A DNA stretch of 64,000 bases from Roseateles_E cavernae. GTDB taxonomy: Bacteria > Pseudomonadota > Gammaproteobacteria > Burkholderiales > Burkholderiaceae_C. The notes beneath the pieces are model-generated. The model made no database searches and was not told the DNA's origin. It worked only from the letters and a program-made list of their open reading frames with translations. Of this stretch, positions 31,339 to 40,100 are shown piece after piece (the first letter of the stretch is position 1; the number at the start of each line of letters is the position of its first letter). The DNA lies in NCBI RefSeq assembly GCF_040187885.1, contig NZ_JBDPLH010000009.1:153015-217014 (forward strand), written 5' to 3'. The translations under genes and the position numbers were made by a program.

Positions 31339-32037
31339 CTAGAGCCGATGCAGATCCGACTTCAGATACCACTCGGCCATGCGCTCGCCATTCCAGCGCA
31401 GTGTCACATGTTCGGCCTGGCGGGCCGGTGGCAGGGTCGCGCGTGGAGTGAACAGCGCCACGCATTGGCCGCCGGCATGGCGCACGCTGTCGTAGGCGAT
31501 GCCGGCCAGGCCTTGCTCGCGCTGGCGGCGTCCGAAGGCCTGCGACGCGACATAGCTGTCGGGGTCATGCAGCGCGGCGCTGTCGGCGCTGCGGCCGTCG
31601 CGCAGTTCGACCAGGGCCGCGCTGATGGTCACGCGGTAGCAGCGCAGATCCAGATCGATGGGCGGCTCCTGCGTGCGCAGCAGAAAGCGCGTGCGGTGGT
31701 GGCTGACTTCGGCCACCGCCGTCTCCAGCTGGGCGGCCGCGTAATAGACGCCGTAGCTGCCGTCGCTGAAGCGCGAGCCTTCGGGGTTCAGATGGGTGAA
31801 GGCCGCCATGATGGGACTGCAACCGGGGCCGCTGATGCGCTGCTCGGCGGGCACCAGGCTCAGCTCGCCGACCGCGTCACGCAGCCTGGGGTTGCCCAGC
31901 GCCTCGATCGCGAACACCACCTCCAGATCGGCCGGGTCGGCCACCGCATCGAACAGCAGCACCGGCGGAAAACGGCTGGGTATCAGGCGGCAGCTGTCGG
32001 GCCACAGCAGCTGGACCACACCTTGCCCGCCGCTCAA
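31339..32037 (-). CDS. RES domain toxin (NAD+-degrading) of a Xre/RES toxin-antitoxin pair
   Basis: A 232-residue RES-family protein. The conserved block GSRFSDGSYGVYYAAAQLETAVAEV (about residues 87-111) supplies the family Arg89 and Glu105, and YDSVRHAGG supplies the Ser. RES toxins break down NAD+ by phosphorolysis or hydrolysis, stopping growth. The ATG overlaps the stop of the upstream antitoxin gene by four bases, the standard antitoxin-toxin order. An extra N-terminal segment of about 70 residues precedes the core, longer than in minimal RES toxins. Confidence 0.87.
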   Translation of the reverse strand: MSGGQGVVQLLWPDSCRLIPSRFPPVLLFDAVADPADLEVVFAIEALGNPRLRDAVGELSLVPAEQRISGPGCSPIMAAFTHLNPEGSRFSDGSYGVYYAAAQLETAVAEVSHHRTRFLLRTQEPPIDLDLRCYRVTISAALVELRDGRSADSAALHDPDSYVASQAFGRRQREQGLAGIAYDSVRHAGGQCVALFTPRATLPPARQAEHVTLRWNGERMAEWYLKSDLHRL

Positions 32038-32456
32038 GACCAGCCACCGCGCTGGGCATCCAGATACTGGCGCACGACGAAGAGATCGGCCACCTGCCCG
32101 CCCAGCATGCGCTCCAGCGCCGAGCGGCCACCGAACAGCGCGGCGCTATTGGGTTTCTTGATCCAGGCATCGGCGCGCTCCGCCACCGGCAGCAGGATCT
32201 GCAGCGCGGCATAGATGCCGAAGAGATGGGACAGGCGCTCCAGGGTCGCGCCGTCCAGCCCGGTCTTGATGCGGCCGGCCTTCCAGTCGTAGAAACTGGT
32301 GCGGCCGCAGCCCAAGAGGCGCTGCTGCTCTTCATTGCTCAGGCCCCAGGCCTTGGCGATATTGAAGAAGCTGCGCAGCGCCGCCGCCGCAGCGGCCGGC
32401 GAATGCAGATCGGGCGCGGTGGGTGCCGCTTCGCGGCTTGGAAGACTGAGGGCCAT
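32034..32456 (-). CDS. Xre/MbcA/ParS-type antitoxin (DUF2384)
   Basis: A 140-residue antitoxin. Residues about 27-85 form a helical DNA-binding region with a helix-turn-helix (SNEEQQRLLGCGRTSFYDWKAG). The C-terminal 50 residues form the toxin-binding domain of the MbcA/ParS/Xre family (ALFGGRSALERMLGG ... YLDAQRGGW). It neutralises the RES toxin encoded next by a four-base overlap and probably represses its own promoter through the inverted repeats just upstream. The pair lies downstream of the TRAP genes on the same strand but has its own promoter. Confidence 0.88.
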   Translation of the reverse strand: MALSLPSREAAPTAPDLHSPAAAAAALRSFFNIAKAWGLSNEEQQRLLGCGRTSFYDWKAGRIKTGLDGATLERLSHLFGIYAALQILLPVAERADAWIKKPNSAALFGGRSALERMLGGQVADLFVVRQYLDAQRGGWS

Positions 32457-32487
32457 GACACACCTTGTGCTGGATTGCCTGATCCTC

Positions 32488-32525
32488 AGTGTAAGTTCGA
32501 TTGCGAACTAAAGTCAAACTTTAGT
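32488..32525 (-). promoter_or_regulatory. Autoregulated promoter of the toxin-antitoxin pair
   Basis: On the minus strand TTGACT (32512-32517) and TACACT (32488-32493) are 18 bases apart. The spacer contains a perfect inverted repeat, AGTTCG-ATTG-CGAACT (32494-32509). A second, ACTAAAGT-CAA-ACTTTAGT (32507-32525), spans the -35 box. Protein bound at either repeat would block RNA polymerase, as expected for a conditionally cooperative antitoxin repressor. The second repeat also lies 13 bases after dctP and might act as a weak hairpin for that mRNA. Confidence 0.7.
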
Positions 32526-32537
32526 CCGAAACAGAAC

Positions 32538-33554
32538 TTACTTGCCGCCGCGGATCTTGGCCAGCTCGGCCTGGGTCTCGTTCCACAACTCCATGCCCAC
32601 CTGGGTGGCGATGCCGGCATTGACCTTGGTCAGCTTGTCGCGCATGCGGCCGCTTTCGGCCGGGCTCAGCTCGGTGACCTGCATGCCCTTGGCCTTCAGA
32701 TCGGCCAGGGCCTTGGCGGCCTCGGCACGGGTGTCCTTGCGCTCGAAGTCGCGGCTGATCACGGCGGCCTTCTGCAGCACGGCGCGCTCATCCTTGGACA
32801 GGCCGTCCCAGTATTTCTTGCTGACCAGCACGATCCACGGCGCGTAGACATGGTTGGTCACCGTCAGGTACTTCTGCACCTCGTAGAACTTGGCCGACAA
32901 GATGGTGTTGTAGGGGTTCTCCTGGCCGTCGACCGCCTTGGTCTCCAGCGCGGTGAACAGCTCGGAGTACGGCAGCGGCACGGCATTGGCGCCCAGGGTC
33001 TTGAAGCTGTCCAGGTAGACGTTGTTCTGCATCACGCGCAGCTTGATGCCGTCCAGGTCTTCCAGCTTGGCGACCGGCTTCTTGTTATTGGTCAGGTTGC
33101 GGAAGCCGTTTTCCCAATAGACCAGACCGACCAGGCCCTTTTCTTCGAGCTTGGCCATCACCTTCTGGCCGATCGGGCCGTCCAGCAGCGCATCGGCTTC
33201 CTTGGTGTTGTTGATCAGGAAGGGCGTGTCCCACAGCGCCATTTCCTTGGTGATGCCCACCAGCGTGGCGGTCGAGCCGACCATCATTTCCTGCGCGCCG
33301 CCGATCAAGGCCTGCTGCATCTGCGTATCGGGCCCCAAGGCCGCGCCGCCGATGGCGCGCAGCTTCATCTTGCCGCCGGACAGCTTCTCGACGTTCTCGG
33401 CCAGCACCTTGGCGGCGCGGCCCTGGTTGCTGGCCTCGGCCAGGCCGTAGCCGAAACGGATCAGGCGCGGCTTGATGTCCTGGGCCTGGGCCAGCGGGGC
33501 GACGCAGGCCAGCGCAACGGCGGCCAGCAGGGTACGGCGAAGGGTGTTTTTCAC
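32538..33554 (-). CDS. dctP: TRAP transporter substrate-binding protein DctP
   Basis: Periplasmic binding component of a TRAP transporter (338 residues). The signal peptide ends near PLAQAQ; the family core includes IRFGYGLAEASNQGRAAKVLAENVEKLSGGK, ALWDTPFLI, and the ligand-anchoring Arg segment LDGIKLRVMQNNVY. The GTG at 33554 has AAGGAG six bases upstream and is preferred to the ATG at 33578. It is the last gene of the gntK-dctQ-dctM-dctP string. The ligand is probably gluconate or another sugar acid, inferred from the linked gluconokinase. Confidence 0.92.
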   Translation of the reverse strand: MKNTLRRTLLAAVALACVAPLAQAQDIKPRLIRFGYGLAEASNQGRAAKVLAENVEKLSGGKMKLRAIGGAALGPDTQMQQALIGGAQEMMVGSTATLVGITKEMALWDTPFLINNTKEADALLDGPIGQKVMAKLEEKGLVGLVYWENGFRNLTNNKKPVAKLEDLDGIKLRVMQNNVYLDSFKTLGANAVPLPYSELFTALETKAVDGQENPYNTILSAKFYEVQKYLTVTNHVYAPWIVLVSKKYWDGLSKDERAVLQKAAVISRDFERKDTRAEAAKALADLKAKGMQVTELSPAESGRMRDKLTKVNAGIATQVGMELWNETQAELAKIRGGK

Positions 33555-33573
33555 GGAAGTCTCCTTATGGATG

Positions 33574-33597
33574 ATCAATCAATCTATCTATCAATCA
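33574..33597. repeat. Six tandem ATCW tetranucleotides at the dctM-dctP junction
   Basis: Six consecutive units (ATCA twice, ATCT twice, ATCA twice) cover the dctM stop codon and end 20 bases before the dctP start. The tract is short and outside both coding cores. Length changes would shift the dctM stop or alter the spacing ahead of dctP. Confidence 0.6.
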
Positions 33598-34887
33598 GCG
33601 CATCCACGCCACCGGCGCGATCACGATCTGGGGGAACAACACAAACAGGATCAGGATCAGGGTGTAGGTGATCAGGAAGGGGTTCACGCCCTTGATCACC
33701 TGGTGCATCGACAGCCGCCCGACGCCAGCCACCACATTGAGCACCGTGCCCACCGGCGGCGTGATCAGGCCGATCGCACCGTTGAGCACGAACATCAGGC
33801 CGAAATACACCGGGTCGATGCCGGCCTTGACTGCGATCGGCAGCATCACCGGCGCGAAGATCAGGATGGTGGGCGTCAGGTCCAGCGCGGTGCCGATGAC
33901 CACCAGCGTGATCATCATCACCGCCATCAGCAGGCGCGGCGACTCGATCAGCCCGCCCAGCCAGCCGCTCAAGGTGCCCGGCAGATCGGCCAGGGTGATC
34001 ATGTAGCTGGCCACCTGGGCACCCGCGCAAAGGAACATCACGATGGCCGTGGTCTTGGCGGCGCGCACCAGCACCTGGTGCAGCTCGCCCATGCTGAGCT
34101 CGCGGTGGATGAAGAAGGCGATCAACAGCGCATAGAAGGCCGCCACCACGGCGGCTTCGGTGGGTGTGAACACACCGGTCTTCATGCCGCCGATGATGAT
34201 GACGGGCATCAGGATGGCCCAGAAGGCCTTGGCCGTCGCGCGCAGGCGCTCGACCATCGGCAGCGCGACGCCGCCGGGCAGGTCAATCTTGCGCAGCTGC
34301 AGCTTCCAGGCCACCAGCAGGCCCGCGCCCATGATCAGTCCCGGCACGATGCCCGACAGAAAGAGCTGGGAGATCGAGGTATTGGTCGTCACGCCATAGA
34401 TCACGAAGGGCATGGACGGCGGGATGATGGGCGCGATGATGCCGCCCGAGGCGATCAGGCCGGCCGATGTGTGCATCGGGTAGCCGTGGGCCCGCATCAT
34501 CGGCAGCAGGATGGTGGCCAGCGCCGCAGTGTCGGCCAGCGCCGAGCCGCTCATGCTGGCCATCAGCACCGAGGCGCCGATCGCGACAAAGCCCAGGCCG
34601 CCGCGGATATGGCCGACCCAGGCCTGCGCCATCGTGATGATGCGCCGGCTAATGCCGCCGGCATTCATCAGCTCGCCGGCCAGGATGAAGAAGGGCACGG
34701 CCAGCAGCGGGAAGCTGTCGATGCCGGCCACCAGGTTCTGCGCCAGCAGCTGGGTATCCCAGAAGTCCAGCGCCCAGGCCATGCCGGCACCGGTCAGCAC
34801 CAGCGCAAAAGCCATCGGCATGCCGATGCCCATCAGCACCAGCATGCCGGCAGAGAAAACCACAAAGGCGAGTGCCTCGTTGCTCAT
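33595..34887 (-). CDS. dctM: TRAP transporter large permease DctM
   Basis: A 430-residue membrane protein with about 12 hydrophobic segments, the Na+-coupled transport subunit of the TRAP system. Family motifs are PFFILAGELMNAGGISRRI near the N-terminus and GSALADTAALATILLPMM, IPPSMPFVIYG and TPPVGTVLNVV later. The ATG at 34887 has GGAG eight bases upstream and is preferred to the GTG at 34896. It lies five bases after dctQ. Confidence 0.95.
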   Translation of the reverse strand: MSNEALAFVVFSAGMLVLMGIGMPMAFALVLTGAGMAWALDFWDTQLLAQNLVAGIDSFPLLAVPFFILAGELMNAGGISRRIITMAQAWVGHIRGGLGFVAIGASVLMASMSGSALADTAALATILLPMMRAHGYPMHTSAGLIASGGIIAPIIPPSMPFVIYGVTTNTSISQLFLSGIVPGLIMGAGLLVAWKLQLRKIDLPGGVALPMVERLRATAKAFWAILMPVIIIGGMKTGVFTPTEAAVVAAFYALLIAFFIHRELSMGELHQVLVRAAKTTAIVMFLCAGAQVASYMITLADLPGTLSGWLGGLIESPRLLMAVMMITLVVIGTALDLTPTILIFAPVMLPIAVKAGIDPVYFGLMFVLNGAIGLITPPVGTVLNVVAGVGRLSMHQVIKGVNPFLITYTLILILFVLFPQIVIAPVAWMR

Positions 34888-34892
34888 GACAC

Positions 34893-35408
34893 TCACTCCA
34901 CGTCAGCACCATGGCCGAGATCCAGCGGGCTGCCACGCAGCAGCTGGACCAGGGCCATCAGACCAATGAAAACCGCGCTCAGCAGCCCGGGCAGCGGCAG
35001 CAGGGCCGTCGGATAGCCCATCACCACCGAGTGGCTGTCCATGCCGACCACCACCTGCTGCCAGGCCCCCCAGCCCAGCAGCACGCAAGCCAGCACGACG
35101 GCCGCACGTATCAGCGCCGCCATCAGCTTCAGCGCCAGCGGCCGCTTGCGCAGCGGCAGCAGCAGGCTGGTAAAGGCCATGTGCTCGCCGCGCGGATAGG
35201 CGGCCGTCGCGCCGATGAAGACCATCCAGACAAAGAGCAGGCGCGACAGCTCCTCGCTGGCGGCGATGCCGCTGCCGAAACCGTAGCGCAGCACGACGTT
35301 GACAAAAACCGCGATGGCCATCACGGCCAGGCAGGCGGCCATCAGGCCGTCGCTGAGGCGCTGCCACAGCGGCAGCGGCCGGGTTTCGGGGGTCGGCGAC
35401 TCGCTCAT
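34893..35408 (-). CDS. dctQ: TRAP transporter small permease DctQ
   Basis: A 171-residue protein with four hydrophobic helices (about residues 18-40, 55-75, 92-115 and 132-155). It includes the family segment RYGFGSGIAASEELSRLLFVWMVFIGATAAYPRGEHM. It forms the membrane complex with DctM. The ATG at 35408 overlaps the gntK stop by four bases. The same frame is open far upstream, but that is a shadow of gntK. Confidence 0.92.
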   Translation of the reverse strand: MSESPTPETRPLPLWQRLSDGLMAACLAVMAIAVFVNVVLRYGFGSGIAASEELSRLLFVWMVFIGATAAYPRGEHMAFTSLLLPLRKRPLALKLMAALIRAAVVLACVLLGWGAWQQVVVGMDSHSVVMGYPTALLPLPGLLSAVFIGLMALVQLLRGSPLDLGHGADVE

Positions 35409-35905
35409 GCGCCCTCTCCTTGCAGCCAGGCCAGGGCCTCGCTGAGTTGTTGTTCGGGTGTGGCGGCGGCCGCGACGCGCAGCACGCCGGCCTCGCCGAG
35501 CGGCGATTCCAGCGCGGCGAACTGGCTGTCCACCAGGCTGGCCGGGAACAGATGTTCGGCCGCGCGCGCCGCCACGCGCTGCAGCGACAGCTCGCGGCTG
35601 ATGTCCAGGAACACGAAGCGCAGGCCCGGCACCGCCGCACGCAGGCGTTCGCGGTAGCTCAGCTTCAACGCCGAGCAGGCCAGCACCGCGCCGCCGCGCT
35701 GGACCGCCAGCTCGCGACCCAGCAGGTCCAGCCAGCCCTCGCGGTCGGCATCGGTCAGCGCGATGCCGGCGCGCATCTTGGCCACCGAGGCCGGCGAATG
35801 ATGGGCATCGCCCTCGATATAGGCCCAGCCCCGGGCCGCAGCGATGGCCTGGCCCAGGCTGGACTTGCCGCAACCGGCCACCCCCATCACGACTGCTTTT
35901 GACAT
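35405..35905 (-). CDS. gntK: Gluconokinase
   Basis: Phosphorylates gluconate to 6-phosphogluconate for the Entner-Doudoroff or pentose phosphate routes. A P-loop kinase of 166 residues with Walker A GVAGCGKSS (about residues 8-16), EGDAHHSPASVAKMRAGIALTDADREGWL and CSALKLSYRERLR. It leads a four-gene operon with a TRAP transporter, an arrangement implying uptake and phosphorylation of the same sugar acid. An operator palindrome starts one base before the ATG, leaving no Shine-Dalgarno. Either a leaderless mRNA is made or the real start is an internal codon such as the ATG seven codons in. Confidence 0.93.
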   Translation of the reverse strand: MSKAVVMGVAGCGKSSLGQAIAAARGWAYIEGDAHHSPASVAKMRAGIALTDADREGWLDLLGRELAVQRGGAVLACSALKLSYRERLRAAVPGLRFVFLDISRELSLQRVAARAAEHLFPASLVDSQFAALESPLGEAGVLRVAAAATPEQQLSEALAWLQGEGA

Positions 35906-35906
35906 T

Positions 35907-35920
35907 GGATAGCGCTATCC
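35907..35920. promoter_or_regulatory. LacI-type operator O1, at gntK
   Basis: GGATAGCGCTATCC is a perfect 14-bp palindrome with the central GCGC typical of LacI-family sites. It directly abuts the gntK start. A TTGTTT/TATCCA pair 18 bases apart overlaps it on the minus strand, so binding would block initiation. The identical sequence occurs at 36018. Confidence 0.8.
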
Positions 35921-36017
35921 CACTGCATCAAACAAAAGGTGGCAGCGTCGGCGCTGACCACCACGGATTGCTCCAACCGGCGCCGATTTCGGGTATGCAC
36001 GAAGCCTGCGACCGTCT

Positions 36018-36031
36018 GGATAGCGCTATCC
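36018..36031. promoter_or_regulatory. LacI-type operator O2, upstream of the regulator gene
   Basis: Second exact copy of GGATAGCGCTATCC, 111 bases centre to centre from O1 and 43 bases before the regulator start. The spacing is about ten to eleven helical turns, which would allow loop formation by a tetramer and autoregulation of the regulator gene. Confidence 0.8.
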
Positions 36032-36074
36032 TACGCCCGAGTTCATCGCACCGTATCAGGGATAACACGCACCC

Positions 36075-37115
36075 ATGTCAGGCACAACGCCCCCCAACAA
36101 GGCACGCCGGCGCCGCTCCAGCGGCCGCGCCACGCTGCAGGATGTGGCCCAGGCGGCCGGCGTCAGCCCCATCACCGTGTCGCGCGCGCTGCGTGGCGAA
36201 CGCGCCGTCGCGCCGGAGCTGGTGGCCCGGGTGCAGGCGGCGGCGGCGCAGCTGGGCTATGTGCCCGACCCGGCCGCCCGTGCGCTGGCTTCCAGCCGCA
36301 GCTCCCAGGTCGCGGTGCTGATTCCGCTGCTCAGCAATGCCTTGTTCGTCGATCTGCTGGACGCCGCGCAGCGCGCCCTGCTCGCGGCCGGCTACCAGAC
36401 CCTGATCGGCGTCACCCATTACGAGCCGAGCGAAGAGGAAGCCCTGCTGCGCAGCTATCTGCTGCATCGGCCGGCCGGCCTGATCGTGACCGGCTTCGAC
36501 CGCACCGACGAGGCACGTCGCCTGATCGAGGGCAGCGGCGTGCCCTGCGTGCATGTGATGGAGACGGTGGCGGCGGCCGGCACCTACAGCGTCGGCTTCT
36601 CGCAGGCCGATGCCGGCCGGGCGATGACCGAGGCCTTGCTGGCGCGCGGACGGCGCCAGATCGCGTTTGCCGCCGCCCAGCTCGACCCGCGCACGCTGCA
36701 GCGCAGCGAGGGCTATCGGCGCGCGCTGCAGGCGGCCGGCCGCTACCGGCCGGCGCTGGAATTCCTGAACCCGGAGCGCTCCTCGCTGGCGCTGGGCGGC
36801 GCGCTGCTGGAGCAGGTCTTGCGCGAGGCCCCCGAGGTCGACGCGATCTTCTTCAACAACGACGATCTGGCCCAGGGTGCGCTGCTGGCCGCGCTGCGGC
36901 TGGGCATCGAGGTGCCCGGCCGGATCGCGATCGCCGGCTTCAACGACCTGACCGGCAGCGAGCAGATGCTGCCGCCGCTGTCCACCGTGCGCACCCCGCG
37001 CAGCGAGATCGGCGCCGAAGCGGCGGCCATGCTGATCAAGCTGATGCGTGGCGAGGCAGTGGCCGCGCCGCAGCTGGACCTGGGCTACCAGGTGCTGCTG
37101 CGCGGCAGCTGCTGA
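36075..37115 (+). CDS. LacI family regulator of the gluconate operon
   Basis: A 346-residue repressor-type protein. The N-terminal helix-turn-helix and hinge (about residues 19-70) read ATLQDVAQAAGVSPITVSRALRGE ... LGYVPDPAARALASSRS, followed by a periplasmic-binding-protein-like effector domain. GntR-type gluconate repressors belong to this family. It is divergent from gntK-dctQMP, with two identical palindromes in the 169-base gap, so it very likely represses that operon and itself. Gluconate or its phosphate as inducer is inferred from the target genes. Confidence 0.92.
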   Translation: MSGTTPPNKARRRRSSGRATLQDVAQAAGVSPITVSRALRGERAVAPELVARVQAAAAQLGYVPDPAARALASSRSSQVAVLIPLLSNALFVDLLDAAQRALLAAGYQTLIGVTHYEPSEEEALLRSYLLHRPAGLIVTGFDRTDEARRLIEGSGVPCVHVMETVAAAGTYSVGFSQADAGRAMTEALLARGRRQIAFAAAQLDPRTLQRSEGYRRALQAAGRYRPALEFLNPERSSLALGGALLEQVLREAPEVDAIFFNNDDLAQGALLAALRLGIEVPGRIAIAGFNDLTGSEQMLPPLSTVRTPRSEIGAEAAAMLIKLMRGEAVAAPQLDLGYQVLLRGSC

Positions 37116-37121
37116 CGCGCC

Positions 37122-40100
37122 CTACTCGGCCGGTACCACCTGCGCCGCAGGCTCGGCCACATCGGCTGGCTTGGGCTTGCGATCCCGCACCAGATACGAG
37201 TACAGCACCGGCACCACCACCAGGGTCAAGAGGGTCGAGGTGATGACGCCGCCGATGATGGCCCGGCCCATCGGTGCCTGGATCTCGCCGCCATCGTTCA
37301 GCGCGATCGCCATCGGCAGCATGCCGAACACCATCGCGGCGGTGGTCATGATGATGGGCCGCATCCGTATCAGGCCGGCCTGCAGCAAGGCCTCGGCCAC
37401 CGTGGCCCCGGCCTTGCGCGCATGGTTGGCGAAGTCCACCAGCAGGATGGCGTTCTTGGTCACCAGGCCCATCAGCATCACCAGACCGATCATCGAGAAC
37501 ACGTTCAGCGTGGTCTTGGTCAGCAGCAGGGCCAGCATCACGCCGATCAGCGACAGCGGCAGCGAGGCCATGATGGCGATGGGCTGCACAAAGCTGCCGA
37601 ACTGGCTGGCCAGCACGATGTAGATGAAGATCACCGCCAGCGCCATCGCGCCCATCAGGCCGCCGAAGGCCTCGGCCTGCTCCTTGCCGGCGCCATCGAC
37701 CATGAAGCTGGTGCCCGGCGGCAGCTGGGTCTGCTTCAGCAGCTTCTGCACATCGGCATTGACATCGCCCGAGGGCCGGCCCTGCACGCCGGCGTAGACG
37801 GCCTCGCGGCGCTGCAGGTTCTGGCGCCGAATCACCTCGGGATTGAAGACCTGCTCGATATCGGCCACCTGATCCAGCGCGATCGGTGAGCCGTCGCGGG
37901 CAAAGGCCACCGGCAGCTTGGCCATCTGCTCGACCCGCTCGCGCTGCTCGCGCGGCAGACGCAGCAGCACCTCGACCTGGTTGCCGTCCGGCGTGCTCCA
38001 GTGGGTCGCGACATCGCCGTTGACATAGGCGCGCAGCGAGGCCGCGACCTGGGGCGCGGTCAGGCCCAGCTCGCGGATCGCCGAGTCCTTCAAGCGCACC
38101 GCGAACGCCGGCAGGCCGGGCTTGACCGTGGTCTCGACATCGACCGCGCCGGGCACCTTCTTGATCGCCTCGACCAGGTCCTTGGCCGCCTGGGTCAGCA
38201 CCTCAGGATCATTGCCGAGGATGGTGATCCAGACCGGGCGCTCGAAACCGACGCTGACCTCGATGCCGGGGATCTTGGCGATGTCGGCGCGGATCGCATC
38301 CTCGATCTCCTTTTGCGTGCGCTGACGGTCCTTGCGGTCCTTCAGCGTGATGTTCAGCACCGCCTGGTTGCGGCCGGTGGCCATGCCCTCGCCGGTGCTG
38401 CCGACCACGGTGGAGACCGTCTTGATGTCTGCATAGCCCATCAGGATCTCCTCGACCTGCTGCACCTTGGCCGAGCCGCGCTCCAGGCTGGTCGCGACCG
38501 GCATGCGCAGATTGATCGCGGTGAAGCCCTCGTCGGTCTGCGGAATGAACTCGCTGCCGACCAGCGGTGTCAGGCCCAGCGCCAGCACAAAGCTCAAGAC
38601 CCCACCGCCCATCACCAGGCCGCGCGGCGTGATCGTCGCCATGCGCAGACGGCGCGGCTGGCCGCGGTCGCGCCGGCCCTCGGCATCGAAGGGCAGGGCA
38701 AACACCGGCAGCCAGGCGCGGTAGCGCCGCGCCGAGAAGGCCCAGCGGATCAGGCGCTCATAGGCGTCGTGCAGCCAGTCCATGCCACGGTCGGTGCCGT
38801 TGATCAGTTGGCGCAGCACGGGCAGCTGCTTCAGCCGGTTGCTGGGCGGGTCGGGCCAGATGCTGGACAGCATCGGATCGAGCGTGAAGCTGACGAACAG
38901 CGACACCAGCACGGCCACGACGACGGTGATGCCGAAGGGGTAGAAGAACTTGCCGATGATGCCGCCCATGAAGGCCACCGGCACGAACACCGCGCAGATC
39001 GCAAAAGTGGTCGCCATCACGGCCAGGCCGATCTCATTGGTGCCGTCCTCGGCCGCGCGGTGGTGGTCCTTGCCCATGCCGACATGGCGCACGATGTTCT
39101 CGCGCACCACGATGGCGTCATCGATCAGCAGGCCGATGCACAGGCTCAGCGCCATCATCGTCATGAAGTTCAGCGTGAAGCCGAAGGCATGGACCGCGAT
39201 GAAGCTGGAGATCACCGCGATCGGCAGGGTCAGGCCGGTGATGATGGTCGAGCGCCAGCTGTGCAGGAACAGGAAGACGATGGCCACGGTCAAGAGCGCG
39301 CCCTCGATCAGCGTGTGCTGCAAGCCCTTCAGCGAGCCTTTGACGAAGTCGCTGCTCGCATAGATCAGGCTCAGCTCCACATCCTTGGGCAGGGTCTTGC
39401 GCAGTTCCTCGGCCGCCTCCTTCACCGCATCGCCGGTCTTGACGATATTGGCATCCTGCTGCTTGAAGACATTGAAGCTGACCGCCGGCACGCCGTTGAT
39501 GCGGGCCACGCTGTCGGGCTCACGCTCGCGCTCGACCAGGGTGCCGAGATCGGCCAGGGTCAGCACCAGCGAGCCGCGGCGCGCCACGACGATCTGTGCG
39601 AACTGTTTCGGGTCCTTGACCCGGCCCTCGACGCGCAGGATGGCGTCCGACCGGCCGTCCGACAGCAGGCCCACCGGCTGGTCGGTATTGGCCTCGGCCA
39701 GGGCCTTGGCGATCTCGGCCGGCGTCACGCCATAGGCGCGCAGGCGCAGCGGGTCCAGATCGATGCGCACCTCGCGCGACACCAGGCCGCCGACATCGAC
39801 CTTGGCCACGCCCTCGACCCGGCCCAGGCGCTTGGCCACGGTCAGCTCGCCCAGCATCGACAGCTCGCGCGCCGGCCGGGTCTTGCTCATCAGCGCCAGC
39901 ACCACCACCGGCTCGGCGTTCTCGCCCTGGAAGCGCGAGACCGCCGGCGGTTTCACATCCTCGGGAAACACCGCCTGGGCCAGCGCGACGCGGTCACGCA
40001 GGTCCTGCATGGCCCGGCTCATATCGGTGTCGAGCGTGAACTCGGCACTGAGCTGGGCCCGGCCCTCGAAGCTGCGCGACTGGATGCGCTTGACGCCGGC

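Noticed and set aside
32507..32525. Terminator for dctP
   Set aside because: The inverted repeat has no following U-tract on the minus strand, is AT-rich, and overlaps the -35 box of the antitoxin promoter, so an operator reading explains it better.
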